Source of the DNA: JABCYV01 sp963696025
GTDB lineage: Bacteria; Acidobacteriota; Terriglobia; Terriglobales; Acidobacteriaceae
NCBI GenBank assembly: GCA_963696025.1
Contig: CAVOII010000009.1
Location: 307,562 to 371,561 of the forward strand
Reading direction: 5' to 3'
DNA length: 64,000 nucleotides
Positions within the stretch are counted from its first letter, which is position 1, and every line of letters begins with the position of its first letter. The position numbers and the translations under genes were made by a program. Below, in pieces: positions 35,338-43,968 of the stretch. The notes beneath the pieces were generated by a model. It was given only the letters and a program-made list of their open reading frames with translations, did not search any database and was not told the DNA's origin.

Positions 35338-36531
35338 ATGGCGCAAATCATCGGGGTCGGAGTCATCGGGATGGGCTGGATGGGAACGGTACACAGCCGT
35401 GCTTACCTTCAGGCCGCTGATCGTTTTCACGACAGTGGCATTCGAGCCAAATTGATTATTTGTGCCGACGAGGTTGAACAGCGTGTCAAAGAGTCTCACG
35501 AACGATTTGGGTTCGAGCGATACACCACCCGCTGGCAAGACGTAATTGCCGACCCTGAGGTTCGCATTGTAAATATTGCTACACCCAACCACTTGCATCT
35601 TGAAGTCGTGAGAGCGGCGGCCGCGGCGGGAAAGCATATCTTTTGCGAGAAACCGGTTGGAAAGGATTCGCAACAGACGGGTGAGATTGAGCGCCTGGCG
35701 CGCCAGGCTGGCGTGCTCACGTTCGTCGGATACAACTATCGCTGGTCGCCGGTGATCCAGTATGCACGGCAGCAGATTCGTGAGGGGCGTCTGGGCCGGT
35801 TCACTCACTTTCGCGGCCGTTTCTTCGCCGGTTATGCCTCAAATCCGCAAGGAGTTCTTTCCTGGCGCTTTCAACGGGAATTAGCGGGAATGGGTGTTCT
35901 GGGCGATTTAATGTCACACGTCGTGGACACAGGGCTGATGTTAGCCGGGCCCGTCAAGCGGGTGGTCGGTAATCGGGAGACCTTTTTTCGCCGCCGGCCT
36001 TTGGCCGCGCCCGGCGTCGGCACTCACTTCAGCGTGGGAAGTGGCGGACCACTGGGCGAGGTAACCAACGAAGACTACGCTAGCGCGCTGGTGCAATTCG
36101 CCAATGGAGTTCAAGGCAACATTGAAGTCTGTCGCGTGATCCAGGGACACAAGTGTCAGCTTGCCTTTGAAGTCGAGGGCACCGAGGGGGCGATTATTTG
36201 GGATTTCGAACGAATGAACGAACTGAAGATTTTCTCGCCTGACGGAAATGGCTCCCACGACGGATATACCCGCATCGTGAGCGCCCCGACGCATCCAGAT
36301 CACGCGCGGTTCAATCCCGGCGCCGGCGTCGGTCTAGGCTATGAAGACCTGAAAACTATTGAAGCCCATCACTTTCTCAAGTCGGTCGCAGAGCAACGTC
36401 AGGCGCAGCCGGGCTTTACCGAGGCATTGCGCGTGGCTGAGGTTCTGGCAGCGATCGAGCGCACCTGGGAGACTGGGAGCTGGCAGGAAGTCGCAAGCAT
36501 TGCCTCCTATGCAGCACAGTCGCAACAGTAG
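35338..36531 (+). CDS. Gfo/Idh/MocA-family oxidoreductase
   Basis: 397 residues from ATG 35338 with GGGAGG upstream; the open frame reaches back inside the transaldolase gene but without need. It has the NAD site GVIGMGWMGTVHSRAY, EKP in FCEKPVGKDS and VGYNYRWSPVIQYARQQI. A catalytic His lies in DLMSHVVDTG. Longer than IolG and with a distinct C-terminal domain, so it likely acts on another cyclitol or sugar than myo-inositol. It is third in the iolG run. Confidence 0.9.
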   Translation: MAQIIGVGVIGMGWMGTVHSRAYLQAADRFHDSGIRAKLIICADEVEQRVKESHERFGFERYTTRWQDVIADPEVRIVNIATPNHLHLEVVRAAAAAGKHIFCEKPVGKDSQQTGEIERLARQAGVLTFVGYNYRWSPVIQYARQQIREGRLGRFTHFRGRFFAGYASNPQGVLSWRFQRELAGMGVLGDLMSHVVDTGLMLAGPVKRVVGNRETFFRRRPLAAPGVGTHFSVGSGGPLGEVTNEDYASALVQFANGVQGNIEVCRVIQGHKCQLAFEVEGTEGAIIWDFERMNELKIFSPDGNGSHDGYTRIVSAPTHPDHARFNPGAGVGLGYEDLKTIEAHHFLKSVAEQRQAQPGFTEALRVAEVLAAIERTWETGSWQEVASIASYAAQSQQ

Positions 36532-36578
36532 ACACTCTTGAGGTCGACTCAACAATTCTGAGTGAAAGGACTGGTCGC

Positions 36579-37610
36579 GTGGCGATTGCGAAACGAATTG
36601 GATATGCGGTAGTAGGTCTGGGCAGCATCTCTGAGGTTGCGGTTTTACCCGCCTTCCGAAACAGCAAAAAGTCCAAGCTTGTGGCTTTGGTTAGCCATGA
36701 TCGGGCGAGGGCCGAGCAACTGGGCAAAAAGTTTGGCGTCAAGAAGTGTTATTCCTACGATGACTACGACGAATGTCTGCGCCAACCTGATGTTGACGCG
36801 GTTTTTATCGCTTCGGTAAACGGGGCGCATGCCGAGCAGACGATTCGCGCCGCGGGAGCGGGCAAGCATGTGCTGTGCGAAAAGCCGATGGCTAATACCG
36901 TCGAAGATTGCCGCCGCATGGTGGACGCCTGCAAGCAAAACCGCGTCCGCTTGATGATTGCTTATCGTAAGTACTTTGAGCCCGGCAGTGTGGCGCTGAA
37001 AAAGCTGGTCACCAGCGGCAAGCTGGGTCGCCTCAAACACATATTCTCGACCTACACAGAAACCGTCGATCCTGCTAAAGCCCAGGCGTGGCAACTGAAT
37101 CGCAAGCTGGCTGGTGGCGGCTCGCTGATGGACCTTGGCATTTACTGTGTCAACTCCATGCGCTGGCTGGCAGGCAGCAGTCCGATGGAGGCCACGGCCC
37201 ACGCCTGGGCCGATGACCCGAAACGGTTCAGCGAGGTCGAAGATAACATCGCGTTTCGCCTCACGCACCCTGATGGCTTGGTTTGCCAAGGCACCTCAAG
37301 TTACAGCGCCGTGGCCGCTTCGTTCGTACAGATCCACGGTGAGAAGGGTTGGGCTGCACTCAATCCCGCGTTTGCTTTCGAGGAGGAGCGCCGTCTCTTT
37401 GGCAAGATTCAAGGCCGATGGTTCGAACAAAAGTTCAAGGTGATCGACGAATTCGTTTTGGAACTCGACGGGTTCGCGGATTGCATACGTCGCGGACGCG
37501 ACCCAGAGCCGGACGGGAGGGAGGGATTACGCGACATTGCCACCGTTCAGGCGGTGTACCAATCGGCGCGTGAAAACCGTACCGTTGCCATCAAAACAGC
37601 CTCCGATTAA
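36579..37610 (+). CDS. Gfo/Idh/MocA-family oxidoreductase
   Basis: 343 residues from GTG 36579 (AAAGGA upstream). NAD site YAVVGLGSISEVAVLPAF, EKP in LCEKPMANT, YRKYFEPGSVALKK and the glucose-fructose-oxidoreductase-like GGGSLMDLGIYCVNSMRWL. It is closest to the broken gene at 46864-47797, with which it shares long near-identical stretches such as HGEKGWAAL and FAFEEERRL. Fourth gene of the iolG run. Substrate unknown. Confidence 0.9.
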   Translation: MAIAKRIGYAVVGLGSISEVAVLPAFRNSKKSKLVALVSHDRARAEQLGKKFGVKKCYSYDDYDECLRQPDVDAVFIASVNGAHAEQTIRAAGAGKHVLCEKPMANTVEDCRRMVDACKQNRVRLMIAYRKYFEPGSVALKKLVTSGKLGRLKHIFSTYTETVDPAKAQAWQLNRKLAGGGSLMDLGIYCVNSMRWLAGSSPMEATAHAWADDPKRFSEVEDNIAFRLTHPDGLVCQGTSSYSAVAASFVQIHGEKGWAALNPAFAFEEERRLFGKIQGRWFEQKFKVIDEFVLELDGFADCIRRGRDPEPDGREGLRDIATVQAVYQSARENRTVAIKTASD

Positions 37611-37716
37611 CGGGTAACAGCCGGGCTCGGCGGCCCCTCGAAACATAGCCGGCATGCTAACCGCAATCGATTTTCCCGATTCGGCTTATCAGGCCATTTT
37701 CACGAGCAAAAAAAGC

Positions 37717-37757
37717 TTGACAGTGGTCCTCGATGAGACTAAGAATAAGCGCTTATT
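37717..37757 (+). promoter_or_regulatory. Promoter of TonB-receptor operon with perfect LacI-type palindrome
   Basis: TTGACA (37717-37722), a 17-base spacer and TAAGAA (37740-37745) form the promoter. AATAAGCGCTTATT at 37744-37757 is a perfect 14-base palindrome overlapping the -10 and start site. This is the best operator in the window. The receptor ATG lies 68 bases downstream. Confidence 0.75.
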
Positions 37758-37824
37758 TCGCAACACTGTTTGTTTCGGCTGCGCGGGGGCCATCCCCTGC
37801 ATGCTTCGAGGGGGAGCGAAAGTC

Positions 37825-40800
37825 ATGGCGAGACATAGGTGTTTCTGGACGAGTCTGTTTCTCTGCGCGCTATCGCTGATCTGTTCGACCGAGAGTGCTC
37901 TGGCTCAAGTAACAAGTGGTCGGATTGCCGGCGTGGTTACGGACTCTTCTGGTTCGACGCTGCCTGACGTTGCGGTGACAGTTACCCAGGTTGACACGTC
38001 GACCTCGACCACCGTCAACACGGATGCTGCCGGAGAATACCTCGTCCCCAATTTGAAGATTGGCACGTACACGGTCAGCTTTCAGAAACAAGGGTTTCAG
38101 CGCTCGGTTCAATCCAACGTTGACGTTGGCATCGGGCAAGTCGTCAAGGTGGACGCTGCTCTAAAAGTTGGAGTTGTGACTCAGACCGTGGAAGTGACCG
38201 GTGCTCCTCCCTTGCTGCAGACCTCAACCTCGGCCTTGGGAACAATTGAAACCGAGAAACGCATCGTCGAGCTGCCTTTGAACGGGAGGAACTTCTTCAA
38301 GCTCGCCTACCTTGGTCCGGGGTCGAACGCGGGGGCCACGGGAACGAGCGCCGGCGCCGGCTCAACCGACAACAATCGTCCTGGTACTTCACTATCAGTC
38401 AACGGGCTCCGGATATTCGACAATAACTTCCTTCTTGATGGACTGGACAACAACGAATTCGGCAATGGCACGGTCGTGATCCAGCCGCCGCCTGATTCCA
38501 TTCAGGAGTTTCGAGTAGAAGAAAACTCAATGAACGCCGAATTCGGCCGTGGCGGCGCGATGGTCAACATCGTTCTCCGCTCCGGCACCAACCAGATTCA
38601 CGGTGCGGCGTGGGAGTTTCTGCGAAATGACAAACTGGACGCACGCAATTATTTCGCCACGAGTCAGTTGGGCTTCCAACGGAACCAATACGGTGGCCAG
38701 TTGGGCGGGCCCATCATAAAAGACAAAATCTTTATCTTTGGTTCGATCCAGCGCTCCGACATTCGCGAGGAGCAACCCTTCATCAGCACCGTTCCTACTC
38801 AGTTGATGCACAGTGGGAATTTCAGTGATTTGGGGAACGTAAACATTCCTAACCCTTTCGTCCCCGGCACCTTTTTCGGCAACACCATTCCCGCACACGA
38901 CATCAACAGCGTAGGTCAGAATATCGTCAATCTATTTCCTCTTCCCAATATTGCCGGGGCAGGACTCACCAATAACTTCCTTTTCAATGGAAAGTACACG
39001 TTCGACGAAACCGCGTTCGAAACTCGGTTCGATTACAACATCACCCCGAATGATCGTTTTTTTGCCCATTACGCGATTGCTACCCCCAAGGCAACCAATC
39101 CCTCCAACTTCCCCAACGTCGACGGAGGCGCAGGCTCCGGCACGTCGAGCACTCTGGATAACAAGGTACAAAGTCTAGCCGGAGATTGGAGTCATATTTT
39201 CAATCCCGGTTTGCTCAACGACCTGCGCGCGGGATTTCTCCGGTTCAAGGATGCCACTCTGCCGTTAGATTTCGGATCGAATGCCGGAAATAACGCGGGT
39301 ATTCCCAATGCCAACCATGGCGGCAATTCTACTGGTTTGACCAAGATCAACATCGGCGGTTACCAGCAGCTCGGGGATTCGCTGTGGGTGCCGGAAACTA
39401 TCGCGGAGAACATATACCAGCTGGCCGACACTCTGATTTGGACACACGGAAAACATTCGCTGAAGTTCGGCGCTGACTTCCGGCGCCAGCAACGGAACTT
39501 CTTCCAGCAGACCGCGCCCTCCGGCGAGCTCAATTTTTCCGGCCAGTATACAGGTGTGCCATTGGGGGGTCTTGGGTTGGCCGATGCCTTACTTGGAATT
39601 CCGAGCTCCACTCTGCAGGATCACCTTTTCGGCATCGTCGACCCCACGCGTTACTGGGATCTCGCGGAGTTCGTGCAAGACGATATCCGCGTAACCCCCA
39701 ACTTAACGCTGAATCTGGGCTTGAGGTACGAGGTCAGCTCGCCTGCCGGCGGACCCACCGTCGGCAACTTTAATCTGAACACCCTCACCGTCAACACTTC
39801 GTCTCATGGCGGAGTTGGATTCGACAAGAAAGACTGGGCGCCGCGCATTGGCTTTGCCTGGAATGTGCGTCCCAAAACCGTCATCCGTAGCGGAGCTGGG
39901 ATCTTTTACGCTTCCGAAGGAAATATTTTCGATGACCTGGGTTTGAATCCGCCGAGCCTGGCGGTCCAGTCCTTCAACTACGCTGCTTCTAGCGTTCCAA
40001 GTACTAATCAGTTGCTGGGGGCTTTCCCGGCGACGTTCATCCCAGTAGATCCTAACAATCCAACAGGCACGGTTCGGACAACCGGAAAGATCGGGTCAAC
40101 CTTCGATCCTGTTCGAAGGATTCCGCGGATCTACGAGTGGAACTTGACGGTTGAACAGCAATTCAGTCAAAACTGGGTGTTCCGGGCCGGGTACGTGGGC
40201 ACTCGCAGTTCAAACCTGTTTGACCACGAATCGTCGAACCTTAATCAGCCTCTGCAGCCCTTGGACTCTAATTTCTCTGGGACAGGCACCTGTGGGTTCA
40301 ACCAGGGACGGCCCTATTTCGCCACTCGGCCCTGCCTGAATATTGTCTTGCCGCTGGACGTTGCGCGGCTGAGTATGTTCTACAACGCCCTGCAAACTTC
40401 CCTCGAGCATCGTTTCGCGGGCGGCTTCAATGTTCTCGCTGCTTACACCTACGCGAAATCATTGGGAACCGCGGACGGCAACGTGAATCAGTGTGACATT
40501 CAGAACGCCCACGACGTAGCCGCGGAAAGAGGCCCCACTACTCCGGATTTCCGCCACCAGTTGACGGTGAGTTACGTTTACGAATTGCCTTACGGCAAAG
40601 GGAAACATTTTGGAAGCAACGCCAACGCCGTAGTTCAGTCCGTTCTTGGCGGTTGGCAGGTGGCAGGGGTAACGACAGTGCACAGCGGAGAAGCCTTCGA
40701 TGTTCTCCTTAACTTCGACCCAACCAATACCGGCGCCTTCCCGCCACGGCCAGACATCATTCACAACCCTCAAGATTTTTCCTTCGGCATCGCCCAGCAA

Positions 40801-41202
40801 GCTGCTCTGGGTTGTAGCCGCCCTGGCCACCAGACTCGCGATTGCTGGTTTAACCAGGCGGCTTTCACGCTTCCCCCGCATGCTATCGACCCAACGACGG
40901 GAAAAGTGCAAAATGCGACCTTGTTCGGAGACGCCGGACGAGCTATCTTGCGCGGTCCGGACCTAGTGAACTTTGATTTTTCAGCCTACAAGACGTTCCG
41001 TCTAAGTGAGAGATTTGGACTGGTTTTTCGAGCTGAGTTCTTTAACATCTTCAACCATCCTAACTTTAACCTTCCGAACGTGGGATCGGGTGGCGGGAGT
41101 AGCGGCGCCGGGTTTTCGAACGCCGCCGGAGGTGCGGCCATCACCCAGACGATACCTGACGCCCAACGAGAGATTCAGTTCGGAGCCAAGCTTCAGTTCT
41201 AA
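37825..41202 (+). CDS. Oar-like TonB-dependent outer-membrane receptor
   Basis: 1125 residues from ATG 37825 (GGGGAG nine bases upstream); the open frame upstream runs through the promoter and is not used. Signal peptide to about residue 28, a carboxypeptidase-regulatory-like beta-sandwich (~30-115, GRIAGVVTDSSGSTLPDVAVTV), a plug domain (~125-250, VELPLNGRNFFKLAYL, SVNGLRIFDNNFLLDGLDNN), then a large beta barrel ending in QFGAKLQF with a terminal Phe. Such receptors import oligosaccharides or other large ligands. The operator at its promoter and the iolE-like gene behind it suggest a cyclitol-containing ligand (inference). Confidence 0.93.
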   Translation: MARHRCFWTSLFLCALSLICSTESALAQVTSGRIAGVVTDSSGSTLPDVAVTVTQVDTSTSTTVNTDAAGEYLVPNLKIGTYTVSFQKQGFQRSVQSNVDVGIGQVVKVDAALKVGVVTQTVEVTGAPPLLQTSTSALGTIETEKRIVELPLNGRNFFKLAYLGPGSNAGATGTSAGAGSTDNNRPGTSLSVNGLRIFDNNFLLDGLDNNEFGNGTVVIQPPPDSIQEFRVEENSMNAEFGRGGAMVNIVLRSGTNQIHGAAWEFLRNDKLDARNYFATSQLGFQRNQYGGQLGGPIIKDKIFIFGSIQRSDIREEQPFISTVPTQLMHSGNFSDLGNVNIPNPFVPGTFFGNTIPAHDINSVGQNIVNLFPLPNIAGAGLTNNFLFNGKYTFDETAFETRFDYNITPNDRFFAHYAIATPKATNPSNFPNVDGGAGSGTSSTLDNKVQSLAGDWSHIFNPGLLNDLRAGFLRFKDATLPLDFGSNAGNNAGIPNANHGGNSTGLTKINIGGYQQLGDSLWVPETIAENIYQLADTLIWTHGKHSLKFGADFRRQQRNFFQQTAPSGELNFSGQYTGVPLGGLGLADALLGIPSSTLQDHLFGIVDPTRYWDLAEFVQDDIRVTPNLTLNLGLRYEVSSPAGGPTVGNFNLNTLTVNTSSHGGVGFDKKDWAPRIGFAWNVRPKTVIRSGAGIFYASEGNIFDDLGLNPPSLAVQSFNYAASSVPSTNQLLGAFPATFIPVDPNNPTGTVRTTGKIGSTFDPVRRIPRIYEWNLTVEQQFSQNWVFRAGYVGTRSSNLFDHESSNLNQPLQPLDSNFSGTGTCGFNQGRPYFATRPCLNIVLPLDVARLSMFYNALQTSLEHRFAGGFNVLAAYTYAKSLGTADGNVNQCDIQNAHDVAAERGPTTPDFRHQLTVSYVYELPYGKGKHFGSNANAVVQSVLGGWQVAGVTTVHSGEAFDVLLNFDPTNTGAFPPRPDIIHNPQDFSFGIAQQAALGCSRPGHQTRDCWFNQAAFTLPPHAIDPTTGKVQNATLFGDAGRAILRGPDLVNFDFSAYKTFRLSERFGLVFRAEFFNIFNHPNFNLPNVGSGGGSSGAGFSNAAGGAAITQTIPDAQREIQFGAKLQF

Positions 41203-41276
41203 AGAACCGGAGTAGCACAAAATCTATTTCTCCAAGGGGACGTGAGTGCCCTCTTTGGATAAGAGGGTCATAAAGG

Positions 41277-42179
41277 ATGGCGATTCGCGCAGCTAGTGCG
41301 CCCATTAATTGGGGAATCATGGAGCATGTCGAATTCCCCGCTGACTATCCATATGGTCGGGTTCTGGACGAGATATCCGAAGCTGGATACTCGGGTACCG
41401 AGCTCGGTCCGTATGGATTCCTGCCAACCAATCCCGCCGTGCTTCAACAGGAACTTGGGAAGCGCTCTTTAACCCTTTGCTCGGCGTTTCTGGACATCGA
41501 ATTAGGCAATGCGTCTGTGCGTGACGAGGCCCTGGCCGATGTCTCCCGCTCGGCAGCGCTCATTAGCAGGGCTGGTGCGCGACTTCTGGTGCTCTCTGAC
41601 AAAATCACTCCAGCCCGGAACGCCGTATCAGGCCGCCGTAACGATGCCAATGCGATCTCCTGGAGTGAGCCGGAATGGCGCGCAGCTGCACAGGCAATTG
41701 GTGAGGTGATCGCGCGCTGCAAAGCAGTCGGTTTGAGAGTGGCGTTTCACCATCATGCCGGTAGCCACGTGGAAACTCCGGAAGAGATTGACCGCCTGTT
41801 CTCCCTGTTCCCGCCGGATGAGTTAGGTTTATGTCTCGACACCGGGCACTACGTGTATGGCGGCGGCGACGCCGTTGCCTTTCTAGAGAAGGAAGTCTCC
41901 CGGGTGTGGTGTGTGCATTTGAAAGATATGTACGATGCGAAGGCAGTCGAAGCTCGTCGCGAGCGGATGAATTTCCACCAGGCGGTACGGCATGGGGTTT
42001 TTGCGCCGCTTGGCAAGGGCAGTCTGGATTTTCCCCGTGTGATATCGCTTTTGCAGAACGGACACTACGAAGGCTGGGTTGTCGTCGAAGCCGACGTGCT
42101 GCACGGCGGCGTTGGGGCCGAAGCTCCCTTGGCTAACGCAATCGCCGGAAGAGAGTATCTTCGCAGGTTAGGAGTCTGA
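41277..42179 (+). CDS. iolE: Inosose dehydratase-like TIM-barrel protein (IolE/MocC type)
   Basis: 300 residues of the xylose-isomerase-like (AP endonuclease 2) fold. IolE-type motifs are SAPINWGIMEH at the start, VAFHHHAGSHVETPEEIDRLF and LGLCLDTGHYVYGGGDAV with metal ligands, then VHLKDM and WVVVEADV. IolE dehydrates scyllo-inosose to the dione used by IolD, the step otherwise missing from the window. MocC of rhizopine catabolism has the same fold, so the exact substrate is not certain. It follows the receptor by 74 bases. Confidence 0.85.
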   Translation: MAIRAASAPINWGIMEHVEFPADYPYGRVLDEISEAGYSGTELGPYGFLPTNPAVLQQELGKRSLTLCSAFLDIELGNASVRDEALADVSRSAALISRAGARLLVLSDKITPARNAVSGRRNDANAISWSEPEWRAAAQAIGEVIARCKAVGLRVAFHHHAGSHVETPEEIDRLFSLFPPDELGLCLDTGHYVYGGGDAVAFLEKEVSRVWCVHLKDMYDAKAVEARRERMNFHQAVRHGVFAPLGKGSLDFPRVISLLQNGHYEGWVVVEADVLHGGVGAEAPLANAIAGREYLRRLGV

Positions 42180-42237
42180 AGAAGAGAAGACGCCAACGTC
42201 AATCTTCCGCGCCAATAACTCCCGCACTAGAATTGTC

Positions 42238-43968
42238 ATGATGAACCGAAGACGGTGGCTCCAGAGTTTAGCCACGGCAGCGGCAGGCTGTTTCCTGCGT
42301 CCGTTTCCGGCCGAGGGGTTGTGGTCCGGCGTCCCGCCCGTCTATTTCCCGCACTATGTTGATGTCGCCAAGGAGGCTGGACTCCTGTACAAAACGGTGC
42401 TGGTGGGTCACGAAAGCAAAGACTTCCTGCTCTCGACCACAGGCGGAGGCATCGCGCTGTTCGATTACGACAATGACGGCTGGCTCGATATTTTTGTGGT
42501 TAATGGATGGGGGTTGAAGGATTTCCCCAAGGGTGAAGAGCCCACAAACCATCTTTACCGGAACAACCGCAACGGGACTTTCACCGACGTCACCGAGAAG
42601 GCAGGACTGGTGCGGCACGGATGGGGACAGGGGGTCTGCGTTGGCGATTACGACAACGACGGCAACCTGGACCTCTTCGTCACTTACTACGGAAAGAATG
42701 TGCTCTATCACAACAATGGTAATGGCACTTTCACCGATGCTACGCATGAATGCGGTCTGATGCAGCCCAGCGATCACTGGAACACGGGAGCGGCATTTGT
42801 AGACTACAACCGCGACGGTCACCTCGATCTCTTTGTAAGCAATTACGTCGATTACGAATATGGCCTGAAATTCTATGAGAGCAATCCCGCTCTCGTGGGA
42901 GACAAGTCCCCGGTGCTCTATGGCGTCGCTGGACTCAAAGGGACGAAGAACTTTCTCTATCGCAACAATGGCGACGGCACCTTCACCGAGGTGTCCGATG
43001 TGTCAGGAATTAGCAAGCCCGGTCTCACCTATGGGTTCAGCCCGTGTGTCGGTGACTATGATAATGATGGTTGGCCCGACATCTATGTGGCGGACGACTC
43101 AACACCCAGCCTGCTTTTCATGAACAATCGCAACGGAACTTTTCGCGAGAGCGGCATGCTGGCCGGTGTGGCCTTCGATGCCAATGGCCATACCCAGGGT
43201 GGAATGGGGGCGGATTCTGTCGACTATGATGGCGACGGATTGCTCGACATTGTCAAAACGAATTTCTCCGACGAGATGCCGAGCCTCTATCACAACGAGG
43301 GCAACGGCTTTTTCACTGACGTAACCGTTCCCGCCGGTCTGGGAGGAGAAACCACATCGGTGAAATGGGGCACTGGCTTCATCGACTTCGATGATGACGG
43401 GCGGCCCGACATCTTTATCGGCAGCGGCTCAATCTATCCGCCGGGCGCCGGCACGCACCATCAGCTTCCAAAGACGGAAAGCAAGATTATCTTGCTGCGC
43501 AACGTCAACGGTAACCGTTTTGAGGATATATCTGATCGGGCTGGTCCAGCTTTTGCTGATTCGCGGTGCAGTCGCGGCGTGGCTTTTGGAGACATCTTTA
43601 ACAATGGTCGCGCGGGTGTCGTAATCAATAATCTGAACGATTATCCTTCCTTGCTCCGCAATCAATCGCCGCCCCCGAACTCCTGGTTGCTGGTGAAGTT
43701 GCTCGGGACCACGACCAACCGTGCCGCAATCGGCACCCGTGTGGTGGTCGACGCGAACAACCGGCGCCAGGTACAAGAGGTTCGAAGCGGCGGCAGTTTT
43801 TGTTCGCAGAACGATCTTCGCTTGCACTTTGGCTTGGGACCAGCAAAAGAAGCACGTGTGCAGGTCCGTTGGCTGGGCGGAACAGAAGAAACACTGGACC
43901 ATGTGCCCGCCAATCGACTGGTCGTGATCCAGGAAGGCAAGGGGATCGTCGCACAGGAAGCGTTTTGA
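42238..43968 (+). CDS. CRTAC1-type exported protein (FG-GAP/VCBS propeller + ASPIC/UnbV)
   Basis: 576 residues. The N-terminus RRRWLQSLATAAAG resembles a Tat signal. Repeated calcium-binding FG-GAP blades follow (LFDYDNDGWLDIFVVNG, VGDYDNDGNLDLFVTYYG, FVDYNRDGHLDLFVSNYV, VDYDGDGLLDIVKTNF, FIDFDDDGRPDIFIGSG), then an ASPIC/UnbV C-terminal domain (about 490-570, QVQEVRSGGSFCSQNDLRLHFGLG). These proteins are exported and common next to TonB receptors and TPR proteins in Acidobacteriota; their job is unknown. Its stop overlaps the start of the next gene. Confidence 0.92.
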   Translation: MMNRRRWLQSLATAAAGCFLRPFPAEGLWSGVPPVYFPHYVDVAKEAGLLYKTVLVGHESKDFLLSTTGGGIALFDYDNDGWLDIFVVNGWGLKDFPKGEEPTNHLYRNNRNGTFTDVTEKAGLVRHGWGQGVCVGDYDNDGNLDLFVTYYGKNVLYHNNGNGTFTDATHECGLMQPSDHWNTGAAFVDYNRDGHLDLFVSNYVDYEYGLKFYESNPALVGDKSPVLYGVAGLKGTKNFLYRNNGDGTFTEVSDVSGISKPGLTYGFSPCVGDYDNDGWPDIYVADDSTPSLLFMNNRNGTFRESGMLAGVAFDANGHTQGGMGADSVDYDGDGLLDIVKTNFSDEMPSLYHNEGNGFFTDVTVPAGLGGETTSVKWGTGFIDFDDDGRPDIFIGSGSIYPPGAGTHHQLPKTESKIILLRNVNGNRFEDISDRAGPAFADSRCSRGVAFGDIFNNGRAGVVINNLNDYPSLLRNQSPPPNSWLLVKLLGTTTNRAAIGTRVVVDANNRRQVQEVRSGGSFCSQNDLRLHFGLGPAKEARVQVRWLGGTEETLDHVPANRLVVIQEGKGIVAQEAF

